From Caballeronia peredens (GTDB lineage: Bacteria; Pseudomonadota; Gammaproteobacteria; Burkholderiales; Burkholderiaceae): DNA of 64,000 bases. The stretch covers positions 1-64,000 of the forward strand of contig FCOH02000028.1 in NCBI GenBank assembly GCA_001544595.2, given 5' to 3'. The position numbers and the translations under genes were made by a program. Shown here piece by piece: positions 48,150 through 55,575 of the stretch. A model generated the notes under the pieces. The model was not told where the DNA came from. It saw nothing but the letters and a program-made list of their open reading frames with translations, and ran no database searches. The stretch's first letter is position 1; the number at the start of each line of letters is the position of its first letter.

Positions 48150-48536
48150 ATGAAGAACACTAAGAAAGTGATGGTCGGAACACTCCATAGAAACATTAGA
48201 GAAGAGCTTTTTAAACTCCATGTCCTGGAGTTCCCCCGTGCCACAGAGGTCTCCTTTTACAAAAAGTTCGTGTCTGTGGTTCGCATTGATGTGGCGAAGC
48301 TGAGGGAAAAGTCGTTGCTCGTGGGGATGTCGGCCGATGAGGAAACTCGCTACCTTGAGGTGCTTGGGGTTCGGGCTACGCGATACCCAGCCGTCAGTCG
48401 GGGAATGCTTGTAGATGGGCTTCACCGTCTCACGGTTGCCAAGAGAAACGGGTTGCTAGAGTTGGATGCACTAGACTTCTCCCGCTTCATCGACCCGCGC
48501 AAGTCTCGATATCGTATCAAGCTCAGATTGAACTAA
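48150..48536 (+). CDS. ParB-like nuclease-fold protein, single domain
   Basis: A 128-residue paralogue of 26450-26854, with RYPAVSRGMLVDGLHRLTVA and a similar N-terminal IREELFKLH block. The start at 48150 (MKNTKKVMVG) aligns best with the paralogue and follows GAGAAG; an ATG at 48123 is possible. Upstream TTGACA and TATAGT elements near 48041-48071. Terminator at 48625-48657. Confidence 0.75.
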   Translation: MKNTKKVMVGTLHRNIREELFKLHVLEFPRATEVSFYKKFVSVVRIDVAKLREKSLLVGMSADEETRYLEVLGVRATRYPAVSRGMLVDGLHRLTVAKRNGLLELDALDFSRFIDPRKSRYRIKLRLN

Positions 48537-48624
48537 ATATACTTGCAACCCAATTTTCGCTTTGCTTGTCCTGAGTTTGTACGAAAAGATGCAAAGGCGA
48601 AGAAGTAGATTGAGGCACAAAGAG

Positions 48625-48657
48625 AAAAGCCCCCGGTTGTTGTCGGGGGCTTCTTTG
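48625..48657 (+). terminator. Rho-independent terminator
   Basis: AGCCCCCGGTTGTTGTCGGGGGCT then TCTTTG; between converging 48150-48536 and 48671-49000. Confidence 0.85.
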
Positions 48658-48670
48658 TATCTTGAGTATG

Positions 48671-49000
48671 TTAGTAAGAGAGAAGTCTTTTTTGAAGCAA
48701 CGTCTTCATGTCTCGTCTAGTGTCTGCTACTACGTGAACGAAGATAATTTCTTTGGTGAAGTTGTAGATGACTCTGTTTTGACCGCTAACGACTTCTCGG
48801 TATCCGTCTGGGTTGAAGTCCGAAAGTTCTTCTGGGACTTTGCCGCTCTCGGGGAACTCTTGGAGAGTTGCGACTGACTGTTTGAGCTTCTGATACCGAG
48901 CTTGCCAGTCTGCCTTGCCGAACTTCTTTACTACATACCGCCTGATGTCTCGGATGTCGGCTTCAGCGGCCGGCAGGATGACGACCATCGGTTTTTTCAT
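48671..49000 (-). CDS. parE-like: ParE/RelE-family toxin
   Basis: A 109-residue protein with the RelE/ParE layout: VILPAAEADIRDIRRYVVKK (first helix pair), GYREVVSGQNRVIYNFTKEI (core strands), and IIFVHVVADTRRDMKTLLQK. ParE-type members inhibit DNA gyrase and RelE-type members cleave mRNA; the subclass is not certain by eye. The ATG overlaps the antitoxin stop (ATGA). Confidence 0.9.
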   Translation of the reverse strand: MKKPMVVILPAAEADIRDIRRYVVKKFGKADWQARYQKLKQSVATLQEFPESGKVPEELSDFNPDGYREVVSGQNRVIYNFTKEIIFVHVVADTRRDMKTLLQKRLLSY

Positions 49001-49278
49001 TCCTTGTCCTCGGCTTCGTCCTCGGCATCCAGTTCAGCGAAAAAGTCATCGATGTTGCGGTAGTTACCTGCTTGGATGTCTCGCTGTCCGAGTGCCAGAA
49101 TCTTGAGAAGGGCTACCGTCTGTTGCAAGTCCTCGTAGCTCTGCGCATCTTGAACCACGAGCTTGGCTTCGCCGTTTTGGGTGATGAGAAGAGGCTCACG
49201 GGTCTCGGAAAGCTCTTTGACGATGGCCGCGGCGTCGCGCTTGAGGTAAGAGATGGGTCTTACTTGGCTGGGCTTCAT
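48997..49278 (-). CDS. Phd/YefM-family antitoxin
   Basis: A 93-residue protein with the Phd/YefM N-terminal DNA-binding fold (MKPSQVRPISYLKRDAAAIV, LSETREPLLITQNGEAKLVV) and an acidic C-terminus that would bind the toxin. First gene of the toxin-antitoxin pair. A 12-bp palindrome ACCAAATTTGGT at 49319-49330 upstream is the likely operator for autoregulation. Confidence 0.9.
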   Translation of the reverse strand: MKPSQVRPISYLKRDAAAIVKELSETREPLLITQNGEAKLVVQDAQSYEDLQQTVALLKILALGQRDIQAGNYRNIDDFFAELDAEDEAEDKE

Positions 49279-49318
49279 GTGTTCGGCTCCGTGTTGGATG
49301 CTACAGCACTAAATATAG

Positions 49319-49330
49319 ACCAAATTTGGT
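49319..49330. promoter_or_regulatory. Palindrome upstream of antitoxin
   Basis: ACCAAATTTGGT, 40 bp upstream of the antitoxin ATG; the size and position of an autoregulatory operator. Confidence 0.6.
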
Positions 49331-49560
49331 GCCACCGCCAGGCAAGATTTGTAACAAGTACAGACCCGCAAAACCAGACAACCCATTTCTTGCAAAACCT
49401 GCTCCTTGGCTCATAAAAAGGGCTTTTCTTTGTCCGATTATCGTGAACCACCGAGATACACTGGCGTGGCATCAAGCTAGTGCCTCGGAAAGTTGTGATT
49501 CAGCCCGCTTCGGCGGGCTCTTTTCTGATTGGATGGTTGCTGGGTATCGTGCACCAGCCT
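49331..49560. other. Gene-free stretch with a possible short transcript
   Basis: No supported gene. A TTGCAA/CATAAA pair with a 16-bp spacer near 49400-49427 and an AGCCCGC-TTCG-GCGGGCT terminator at 49491-49520 could bound a short plus-strand RNA; weak. Confidence 0.3.
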
Positions 49561-49983
49561 TCATTGTTTCGTGGACAGGTCGGATTCGGGAGCCTTGCCG
49601 TCAAATGAAAGGGATTTGATGTCGCGGTTGGGTAGCTCGGCCAGTTCCTTCACGCCTTGCTGCATGACTTGAGACTTGAGATGCGCCAGTTCCGCCTTCA
49701 ACTGGTTCATGTCCCGCTCGTAGTTCTTCGCCATCTCGCGGTAGGCTTCCTCCCTGCCTTCCTGACGCGCTTTCTCGACCGGGTCTTCGGTTGCGTCTGC
49801 CTTCGCTGCGGCTTCGTTAGCTTTCGCCTGTGCGTCGTCGGCTCGCTGCTTGGAATACTTGCGGTAGATGTCGCCAATCTTGGCGAAGAGCCAAGCGAGA
49901 CCATCTTTGAAAGCCTCCTCGATGAGGGGGCGCAGCACTTTCCAGGCAAGTTTGCCCAGTTCCTTGAAGACGACGTTAGCCAC
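49561..49983 (-). CDS. Small coiled-coil protein
   Basis: A 140-residue, helical, Ala/Glu/Lys-rich protein with a possible amphipathic or membrane-associated N-terminal part (residues 1-37) and a coiled coil at about 45-110. GTG start after GGGGG. Function unknown. Confidence 0.7.
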   Translation of the reverse strand: MANVVFKELGKLAWKVLRPLIEEAFKDGLAWLFAKIGDIYRKYSKQRADDAQAKANEAAAKADATEDPVEKARQEGREEAYREMAKNYERDMNQLKAELAHLKSQVMQQGVKELAELPNRDIKSLSFDGKAPESDLSTKQ

Positions 49984-50111
49984 GGCGAACCCCCGAGCGG
50001 TTTTATTCAGACGATTTTAGCGGAAGCGGCGAAGCGGATGGTCGCAGCCGTCAGTGCTTCTGGTAATGTGGCGGCCTAGCTAATAGTTTTTCCTAGATAT
50101 CAATCAAGAAC

Positions 50112-51068
50112 ATGCAATCACTTTCTAACTCCATGCTGCGTATCGGTGTCTTCTACGATGGCTCCTACTTTGGCCTCGTTAGTTCTTACTATGCCTACCA
50201 TCACCCAAGAATGGCGCGTCTGTCAATCGGCGGCCTGCACAAGTTCATTCGCGAAAAGATAGCTCAAGAGGAAGGGGTTGATACTCGTTACTCCCAGATT
50301 GTTGAGTCACATTACTTTCGAGGTCGCTACACAGCCAATCAAAGCGTAGAGAAGGGCGAAGATACCCTCTATCGCGAAAGGCTCTGGGAAGACATCCTGG
50401 TGCGCGAAGCGGTCACAACGCACTACCTCCCGATGCAAGTCAACCGGGAGAAGGATAGAAGTTTCGAGAAGGGCATCGACGTTTGGCTCGCGGTGGAAGC
50501 ACTGGAGCTAGCAATTCTCAAGAACCTGACGCATGTGGTTCTGATAGCGGCCGATAGCGATTACATTCCTCTAGTGCGCAAGCTCAACAGCCACTCCGTC
50601 AAAGTCGCGGTGCTCGGTTGGAATTTCAGCTTCACAGACGATCACGGCGAACAGCGAGGCACGCGTGCGTCTCAGCTTCTCATGGGGGAAGTGAGCTACC
50701 CCATGCGCATGGATGAAATCATCGATAGCAAGGAAGAGCGAAGCGAGGAAGAACAGGCTCTGATTGGCAACATGTTCGTGCGCAAGCGTGAAAACGTGCA
50801 GGCGGAAGAAGCGCGTAGTCAAACGCCGGAGCCCGTGTCCGAAGATGACAAAGACGAGTCCGGTTGGAAGGAGGGGACGGTGGTCAATTTGCTGGATGGC
50901 TTTGGCTTCATCAAGCCGACTGAAGGCGGTGACAATCTCTTCTTCCATCACACGGCCTTGACCAACTCCGAGTTCAGCGACTTGTTCAAAGGCATGGAGG
51001 TGTCCTTTCAAGAAGGGATAGGGCAACGAGGCACTGTTTGCGCAACAAAGGTGCGGACATACTACTAA
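50112..51068 (+). CDS. NYN-domain protein with cold-shock domain
   Basis: A 318-residue protein. Residues 8-200 form a LabA/DUF88-type NYN (PIN-like RNase) domain: IGVFYDGSYF with Asp16, KGIDVWLAVEAL with Asp123, LIAADSDYIPLV with Asp148 and Asp150. After an acidic linker (about 205-248), residues 250-318 form a cold-shock domain (GTVVNLLDGFGFIKP, DNLFFHHTAL). A nuclease tied to a nucleic-acid-binding domain is the natural reading. Terminator at 51072-51101. Confidence 0.9.
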   Translation: MQSLSNSMLRIGVFYDGSYFGLVSSYYAYHHPRMARLSIGGLHKFIREKIAQEEGVDTRYSQIVESHYFRGRYTANQSVEKGEDTLYRERLWEDILVREAVTTHYLPMQVNREKDRSFEKGIDVWLAVEALELAILKNLTHVVLIAADSDYIPLVRKLNSHSVKVAVLGWNFSFTDDHGEQRGTRASQLLMGEVSYPMRMDEIIDSKEERSEEEQALIGNMFVRKRENVQAEEARSQTPEPVSEDDKDESGWKEGTVVNLLDGFGFIKPTEGGDNLFFHHTALTNSEFSDLFKGMEVSFQEGIGQRGTVCATKVRTYY

Positions 51069-51071
51069 CGA

Positions 51072-51101
51072 GCGAGCCCCTGAAATAGGGGCTTTTTTTC
51101 G
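51072..51101 (+). terminator. Rho-independent terminator
   Basis: AGCCCCTGAAATAGGGGCT then T7; shared by converging genes 50112-51068 and 51103-51759. Confidence 0.85.
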
Positions 51102-51102
51102 G

Positions 51103-51759
51103 TCAGTAGGTGTGTCCCTTGTAGATGTTCACAGCCTCGCCCTTGTCGATCTTCTTCATCCATTCCAGCAACAAGCGGCCGTGGATGAGGTGGATGTTGT
51201 TGCCTCGTGCCCAGTTCTTCGCATCTTTTGAGAACTGGAAGCAGGTGATGATAAACACTGCCTCGGCTTTCTCTACCATCATGACACTGTGCATTTCCCG
51301 CACGACTGAAACGCCGACGACATTGCGCTTCCAGTGTTTGCATTGGATGATGGTCTTCTTCCGGTCGCGGTAGGCTTCAAGGTCAACACCTCCATCCGCT
51401 CTAGCGCCCCCTCGGGCTACTACGCGATATCCGAGCCGCACAAAGACTTCTCGCACCAGTTTTTCAAAGACAGCCCAGTGCATGTTGTAGAGGTTCTGGG
51501 TGGAGAGATGGTTGGCGAAAATCTTCTTGCCGTTTTGCCTCGTGCAGTAGGTCACGAAGGCAATGACGCAGAAGACGAGAGCTAGGAAGTCGGTGACGGC
51601 CGGCGCCTGATAGATGACTTCTTGAGCAAGGGGATTGTCGTCTGAAACGGCTCGGGCTGCGAGATTGGGTAGGGAATAGATTACGGCTGCGATGATGATG
51701 TAGAGATAGAATGGTCTGGATGTCAGTCTGTCTAAGATGCTCGCTTTGTATTTTGGCAT
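51103..51759 (-). CDS. Membrane-bound Mrr-like endonuclease-fold protein
   Basis: A 218-residue protein: two membrane helices (residues about 17-36 and 55-72), then a restriction-endonuclease-like domain with FEKLVREVFVRLGYRV, GGVDLEAY (Asp126) and IIQCKHWKR (Gln139, Lys141), the D...QxK motif of the Mrr/restriction-system-protein family. A type IV restriction or nuclease role at the membrane is inferred. Start follows GGAGACC. Confidence 0.85.
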   Translation of the reverse strand: MPKYKASILDRLTSRPFYLYIIIAAVIYSLPNLAARAVSDDNPLAQEVIYQAPAVTDFLALVFCVIAFVTYCTRQNGKKIFANHLSTQNLYNMHWAVFEKLVREVFVRLGYRVVARGGARADGGVDLEAYRDRKKTIIQCKHWKRNVVGVSVVREMHSVMMVEKAEAVFIITCFQFSKDAKNWARGNNIHLIHGRLLLEWMKKIDKGEAVNIYKGHTY

Positions 51760-51825
51760 ATGGTCTCCTGTGATTGTAGTTGTCCTTATCTTATGGGCCG
51801 AATACCGTTTGTCAAATCGACTTGG

Positions 51826-52245
51826 CTACATGTAAGCGAAGCGATGCAGCGAGTATATGGCCTGCTCATTATGGGTCTTGCGAGCTAGTTCTACGATGCT
51901 CGGTAGCGGCACGGCACACAGGTAGGCATAGCAGACAACATCATCGAAGGCTCCCGTCTCGATCATCTGTTCGTCCATCAGGAACTCAAGGGTTTCTTCG
52001 TGAAAGAGCCGTCCTCGATTCAGCAGTAGGCGAAGGTTGATGTTGATGGCCTGAGAGCGAAGAGGCGAGTCGGGAAGACGGCCAAGCTCTTCCAGGTTGT
52101 CAAAGATGTCGTCCGTAGTCAGATAGGTCAGGCGAGCATCGACCGCCGTTGCTGCCTCCACTACCTCGTCTTCGAAGATGTTGAGCCTTGGGTAGTTCTT
52201 CTGAGGCCAGATCATGAAGTCAACGAGCCGTGTGAAGTGCATCAT
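51826..52245 (-). CDS. Unknown protein, 139 residues
   Basis: A helical, mildly acidic protein (MMHFTRLVDFMIWPQKNYPR). No family recognised. Its ATG overlaps the stop of 52242-52406, so it is the downstream partner in a coupled pair. Helices in the C-terminal half (YAYLCAVPLPSIVELARKTH) give it some ankyrin-like look; too weak to call. Confidence 0.65.
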   Translation of the reverse strand: MMHFTRLVDFMIWPQKNYPRLNIFEDEVVEAATAVDARLTYLTTDDIFDNLEELGRLPDSPLRSQAININLRLLLNRGRLFHEETLEFLMDEQMIETGAFDDVVCYAYLCAVPLPSIVELARKTHNEQAIYSLHRFAYM

Positions 52246-52406
52246 AGTTGATACTCTTTTGGCAGACGGTTGAGTTCTTGGAGCTTTTGCACGAGGAAAG
52301 ACTTCTCGCGATATTTCTCGAAGGGAATCTCGGGGAAAAGCTTTAGTAATCGTCCAATGTTTTCGGCTGGAACGCCGTATAAGCTGTAGTTCTCTAATTT
52401 CAACAT
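52242..52406 (-). CDS. 54-residue protein
   Basis: MLKLENYSLYGVPAENIGRL then LKLFPEIPFEKYREKSFLVQ. The start at 52406 follows AACAGGAGACCATC, one of two leaders with a 12-nt match to sRNA candidate 6. Coupled to 51826-52245. Confidence 0.7.
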   Translation of the reverse strand: MLKLENYSLYGVPAENIGRLLKLFPEIPFEKYREKSFLVQKLQELNRLPKEYQL

Positions 52407-52429
52407 GATGGTCTCCTGTTTCTTGTTTT

Positions 52430-52684
52430 TCAATCAGTTTTTTGTCTTAGTGCATTATTGAGTTCGCCAAGTTTCTGCTCGTATTCATCTTCTGCAATCA
52501 AACCGTCCCCGTAGAGGTGGGCTAGCTCATGCCGCTGTTTCTGTATGGCCCTAATCCGTTTTCTGCGAACCGCCTCACGGTGCTGTGTTGCCATGCACTG
52601 CGCATACAAGGAAAGACAAAAGAGGAAAGTGAGCAATAAACAGAAAGATGTAATTGCTTTCTTGAGTAGTGTACCTTCCTCCAT
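52430..52684 (-). CDS. Small membrane protein with SHOCT-like end
   Basis: An 84-residue protein: membrane helix at about 10-28, basic middle, and a C-terminal segment LYGDGLIAEDEYEQKLGELN like the short oligomerisation (SHOCT) motif. Start follows GGAGATTCAG. The promoter at 52717-52773 is a class 1 variant with the box ten bases closer. Operon with the next two genes. Confidence 0.7.
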   Translation of the reverse strand: MEEGTLLKKAITSFCLLLTFLFCLSLYAQCMATQHREAVRRKRIRAIQKQRHELAHLYGDGLIAEDEYEQKLGELNNALRQKTD

Positions 52685-52716
52685 ACTGAATCTCCTTTAT
52701 TTGTGTATATAAAACT

Positions 52717-52773
52717 ATCTTATGAAAATACGGGTTTTAGTCAATGTTCTGAGGTGTTTTTCCGACGAACGGT
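52717..52773 (-). promoter_or_regulatory. Class 1 promoter, 29-bp variant
   Basis: ACCGTTCGTCGGAAA box 29 bp (not 39) from TTGACT, 16-bp spacer, TAAGAT. One DNA turn closer than usual. Confidence 0.7.
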
Positions 52774-52795
52774 TAGAGAGGCGATGTCTAGATGT

Positions 52796-52824
52796 AGAAA
52801 AGCCACTTCAATGAGTGGCTTGTT
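52796..52824 (-). terminator. Rho-independent terminator
   Basis: AAGCCACTCATTGAAGTGGCTT then TTC on the minus strand, 15 bp past the stop of the ankyrin gene 52838-53860. Confidence 0.75.
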
Positions 52825-52837
52825 GGAGAAGCTGTGA

Positions 52838-53860
52838 CTAAATTTTGAGGTGCGTGGATGGAAGGTTGTTTGCTGATAGCTCTCGATGTAATCTCCGGTT
52901 TAGCCGCCAATTCGCGATGCTACTAGTTATAGTTGGGCTGGCAAACGACTCGATCTCAGCTAGTATCTGCTCAAGCTCGCTATCTTGATATTGGTCGAGG
53001 AAGAAGACGGTAGTCTCAATGAAATCTAAGCTCGCTGCGAGCCCGATACAGGAGTCGTCTCGGTATCGGACATCTGCTCCCGCTTCGACCAATGACTTGA
53101 TGACGTTGAGGCGTGAGTGAGCGGTTGCAGACTCCAAAGCGAAGTTGAGGGCTTCGGAACTCGGTCCTATCTCTAGAAAAAACTCAACAACGTTCAGTTG
53201 GCCTTCCCCTGCCGCGTTGTGCAGGCATTCGTCGCACACATCATGCGCATCAAGCCCGTTCTCAAATAGGAGCTTCAAGACGGACAAGTTGCCGCTCCGC
53301 GCTGCCCAGTCAGCAGCATCGTTGAGGCTTGCAGTAATGCCCCGCTCCAGAAAGAAGGAAACTGTGTAAGTGTCGCCGCCTCCCGCTGCATAAACTAACG
53401 CCGAACCATTCCGGCAAGCGATATCGTATCCTTGTTCTGACAGGAAGCGAATCACGTCCACGTGACCGTTGCCCGCCGCTCCCCAGAGACCTTCGCAACG
53501 CAAATCCTGCACATTGAAACCATTGTCCAGAAGGCGCTTCAGCACGTCAATGTGACCGTTGGCGGCTGCAACCCTAGCGGCATCGATCATGTCTCCGGCT
53601 CCGACCTTCAGCATGTGGTCTACAACGTGCAAATGGCCGTTTTGCGAAGCACAGCCCAACGTCATTTCTCGTGCATATGGGGAGTCCCCGCCATTAGAGA
53701 GAATGAAATCAACGACATCGAGGTGGCCACCCAAGGCTGCTTCCATTATGGGTTCGTTCTCATCGAAGTTGATGTCTGCGCGGCGATTGACACAGTATTT
53801 AACCTTGTTGAGGTCGCCACGTGCGGCGGCTTCCACTAACATCTCGTTTATATTTTTCAT
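52838..53860 (-). CDS. Ankyrin-repeat protein with HLKI tail
   Basis: A 340-residue protein composed of about nine ankyrin repeats from the first residues on (VEAAARGDLNKVKYCVNRRA, AALGGHLDVVDFILSNGGD, AAANGHIDVLKRLLDNGFNV, AAGGGDTYTVSFFLERG). The end is RLNRRLHRELSANNLPSTHLKI in part: NRRLHRELSANNLPSTHLKI. The tail matches the common pattern. Inferred secretion substrate. Start follows GAGGAA; promoter TTGACG, 16 bp, TACGAT at about 53891-53918. Confidence 0.9.
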   Translation of the reverse strand: MKNINEMLVEAAARGDLNKVKYCVNRRADINFDENEPIMEAALGGHLDVVDFILSNGGDSPYAREMTLGCASQNGHLHVVDHMLKVGAGDMIDAARVAAANGHIDVLKRLLDNGFNVQDLRCEGLWGAAGNGHVDVIRFLSEQGYDIACRNGSALVYAAGGGDTYTVSFFLERGITASLNDAADWAARSGNLSVLKLLFENGLDAHDVCDECLHNAAGEGQLNVVEFFLEIGPSSEALNFALESATAHSRLNVIKSLVEAGADVRYRDDSCIGLAASLDFIETTVFFLDQYQDSELEQILAEIESFASPTITSSIANWRLNRRLHRELSANNLPSTHLKI

Positions 53861-53963
53861 TGGGATTCCTCTTCAATATTGTTATATCGTAGCGTTAAAA
53901 AACCACACGTCAACGCTTGGTCAGGATTAAGTCGGGGAAAGCTGCCTCTGAGGTATCCCCTCC

Positions 53964-54569
53964 TTATTGTTTCTGAACGGTGCTGAAGGTCTCGCCTTCT
54001 ATTCTTAGGGTCACACGCTCGGGTCTCGCTCGCTGTGTCTTGTGCCCGTTGACGAAGCTGCTGAGGTCGCGTTTCTCTAGCGTTGATAGGTCAGTTGTCT
54101 GGGCGAACCAAAGAAGCTCGTGCAAGAGTTTGTCGCCATGTGAGCCGTTGCGAATGCGGCCGGCTTCGTGGTTGATGTAGAGGCCACCCGTTGGCAGGCT
54201 CTTACATACCCTATCGTCCTCATCTAGAAGGAGCATCTTGCTTCCTTTGATCTGGACATCGAGGCCCAGCTTCCGGATTACCCGGTAGGTCTTGTTCTGC
54301 TGGTGCTTCCTGTAGGTTTTAATGTCGTGAGGAGTCTCCAACTTATTCTCAACGACAGCCGTCGCGAGGTCGCTCAATGCCCGACCTATCTTACTGCGGG
54401 CTCTAACGAACGGAAGCTTGTGGTTTATCTGCGCCTTTGATTGCTTGTCATCCGCGAGTGGCACCGCTTTCACCACTCCGGTTTCAGTGCAGAGAAATAG
54501 ATGGTGAAGCTGGTAGACGACTTTATAGCCGCATCGATGTAGTAGTTGATAGTCCTCGTTTTCGTTCAT
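53964..54569 (-). CDS. Unknown protein with GETF tail
   Basis: A 201-residue basic protein with strand-rich segments (GYKVVYQLHHLFLCTETG, LDVQIKGSKMLLLDEDDRVC) and a helical middle. The last residues RVTLRIEGETFSTVQKQ match the end of 12850-13251. No family recognised. Start follows AAGGACAC; it follows 54583-54732 by 13 bp. Confidence 0.7.
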   Translation of the reverse strand: MNENEDYQLLHRCGYKVVYQLHHLFLCTETGVVKAVPLADDKQSKAQINHKLPFVRARSKIGRALSDLATAVVENKLETPHDIKTYRKHQQNKTYRVIRKLGLDVQIKGSKMLLLDEDDRVCKSLPTGGLYINHEAGRIRNGSHGDKLLHELLWFAQTTDLSTLEKRDLSSFVNGHKTQRARPERVTLRIEGETFSTVQKQ

Positions 54570-54582
54570 TGTGTCCTTGTCG

Positions 54583-54732
54583 TTATTTGAAGAAGCTGGC
54601 GATTTTCTCGCTCACGCTTTCGGCAGCGGCAAAGAAGGCGGCAAAGATAAAGCTGAACACGTCGCCCCAGTTCACAGTGCATGCGAACAGCACGGAAGCG
54701 AGGATAAAAAAGATAGCGATTGTTGTTGTCAT
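54583..54732 (-). CDS. 49-residue hydrophobic protein
   Basis: MTTTIAIFFILASVLFACTV then NWGDVFSFIFAAFFAAAESV and SEKIASFFK. N-terminal hydrophobic segment plus an amphipathic helix; the layout is that of small membrane proteins or type I toxin-like peptides, without further evidence. Start follows GGAGACC; promoter at 54764-54820. Leads an operon with 53964-54569. Confidence 0.65.
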   Translation of the reverse strand: MTTTIAIFFILASVLFACTVNWGDVFSFIFAAFFAAAESVSEKIASFFK

Positions 54733-54763
54733 GGTTGGTCTCCATTTTTATATTTATATCTAT

Positions 54764-54820
54764 AAATTAGCAAAATACGGAAAATAGTCAATGCAATCGT
54801 GTGCTTTTCAGATAAACGGT
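54764..54820 (-). promoter_or_regulatory. Class 1 promoter, 29-bp variant
   Basis: ACCGTTTATCTGAAA box 29 bp from TTGACT, 16-bp spacer, TGCTAATTT. Divergent from and 5 bp away from the plus-strand box at 54826. Confidence 0.65.
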
Positions 54821-54825
54821 TGGTA

Positions 54826-54892
54826 ACCGTTCGTCGGAAAGTTGCTGGAAACTAGTGTATAAGTTTGACTTTGAGTTACCTTTTCGTAGAAT
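54826..54892 (+). promoter_or_regulatory. Class 1 promoter
   Basis: Plus-strand ACCGTTCGTCGGAAA box, 39 bp to TTGACT, 16-bp spacer, TAGAAT. With the minus-strand box it forms AACGGTTGGTAACCGTT. Confidence 0.75.
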
Positions 54893-54920
54893 TAAGATAT
54901 AACAACAAGAAAGGAAAGTC

Positions 54921-55139
54921 ATGAAATTGGTAAAAGTAATCGCAGTCGCATTCGTTATCCTCGGTCTGACGTCGGCCGCCCATGCAGAAAACGCCGTCAC
55001 GACCATGCACGTGTCCGCTCGCGTCAATGCCTACGTGAGAGCAAGCAACACAGCATCTACTCCGTCTGTTGAGACAAATTCAAAGAACGAGTTTTGCACC
55101 GTTGAAAACAAAGACGGCTACACAATCGTCCACTGCTAA
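54921..55139 (+). CDS. Small secreted protein
   Basis: A 72-residue protein with a signal peptide (MKLVKVIAVAFVILGLTSAA, cleavage AHA-EN) and a short mature part with two cysteines near the end (NEFCTVENKDGYTIVHC). Exported; function unknown. Start follows GGAAAG; terminator at 55168-55197. Confidence 0.75.
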   Translation: MKLVKVIAVAFVILGLTSAAHAENAVTTMHVSARVNAYVRASNTASTPSVETNSKNEFCTVENKDGYTIVHC

Positions 55140-55167
55140 GAAGAAGTTCTTCAATTCATGAAGTGAC

Positions 55168-55197
55168 GAGGCGATGGGTTAGACCGTCGCCTTTTTG
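55168..55197 (+). terminator. Rho-independent terminator
   Basis: AGGCGATGGGTTAGACCGTCGCCT then TTTT. Confidence 0.7.
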
Positions 55198-55198
55198 G

Positions 55199-55429
55199 TT
55201 AGTGGAAGGTTGCGTTGGTGTATTCAACGGCATGACAGACACCGAGCATGTAGTTCGTCAAGATGTGAAGGTGCATATCAACTGACTTCGATGCGAGAAG
55301 GTTCTCGCTGCTTCGTTGCAAAACGGTCATGTATTTATCGAAGAGGTGCGGCTCGGTTCTGAGCATGTGTTGAACATAAGACAAGTATTCATCGTTCGTC
55401 TCAAAGTTGTGGACGTATAGTATCTCCAT
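55199..55429 (-). CDS. Small helical protein
   Basis: A 76-residue protein (MEILYVHNFETNDEYLSYVQ) with helical middle; no family recognised. The start at 55429 follows GGAGACCACT; 33 in-frame codons upstream lie in the divergent promoter region of the DotA-like gene and are discarded. Confidence 0.65.
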   Translation of the reverse strand: MEILYVHNFETNDEYLSYVQHMLRTEPHLFDKYMTVLQRSSENLLASKSVDMHLHILTNYMLGVCHAVEYTNATFH

Positions 55430-55505
55430 GGTAGTGGTCTCCAGTGTCAGTAGACAATCTAGCGTAAAAACTGCGCAAAGCAACGTGAATACGCGAGTAA
55501 GTCTG

Positions 55506-55547
55506 TTGACATATGTTATTACTAGCATATAACTAGTTTATAACTAG
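55506..55547 (+). promoter_or_regulatory. Promoter and direct repeats before DotA-like gene
   Basis: TTGACA (55506-55511), 16 bp, TATAAC (55528-55533). TATAACTAG occurs twice, at 55528-55536 and 55539-55547, 11 bp apart, overlapping the -10 and start site: a possible repressor site. Confidence 0.65.
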
Positions 55548-55575
55548 ATAAAAACTATAAACAGGAGACCACTAT

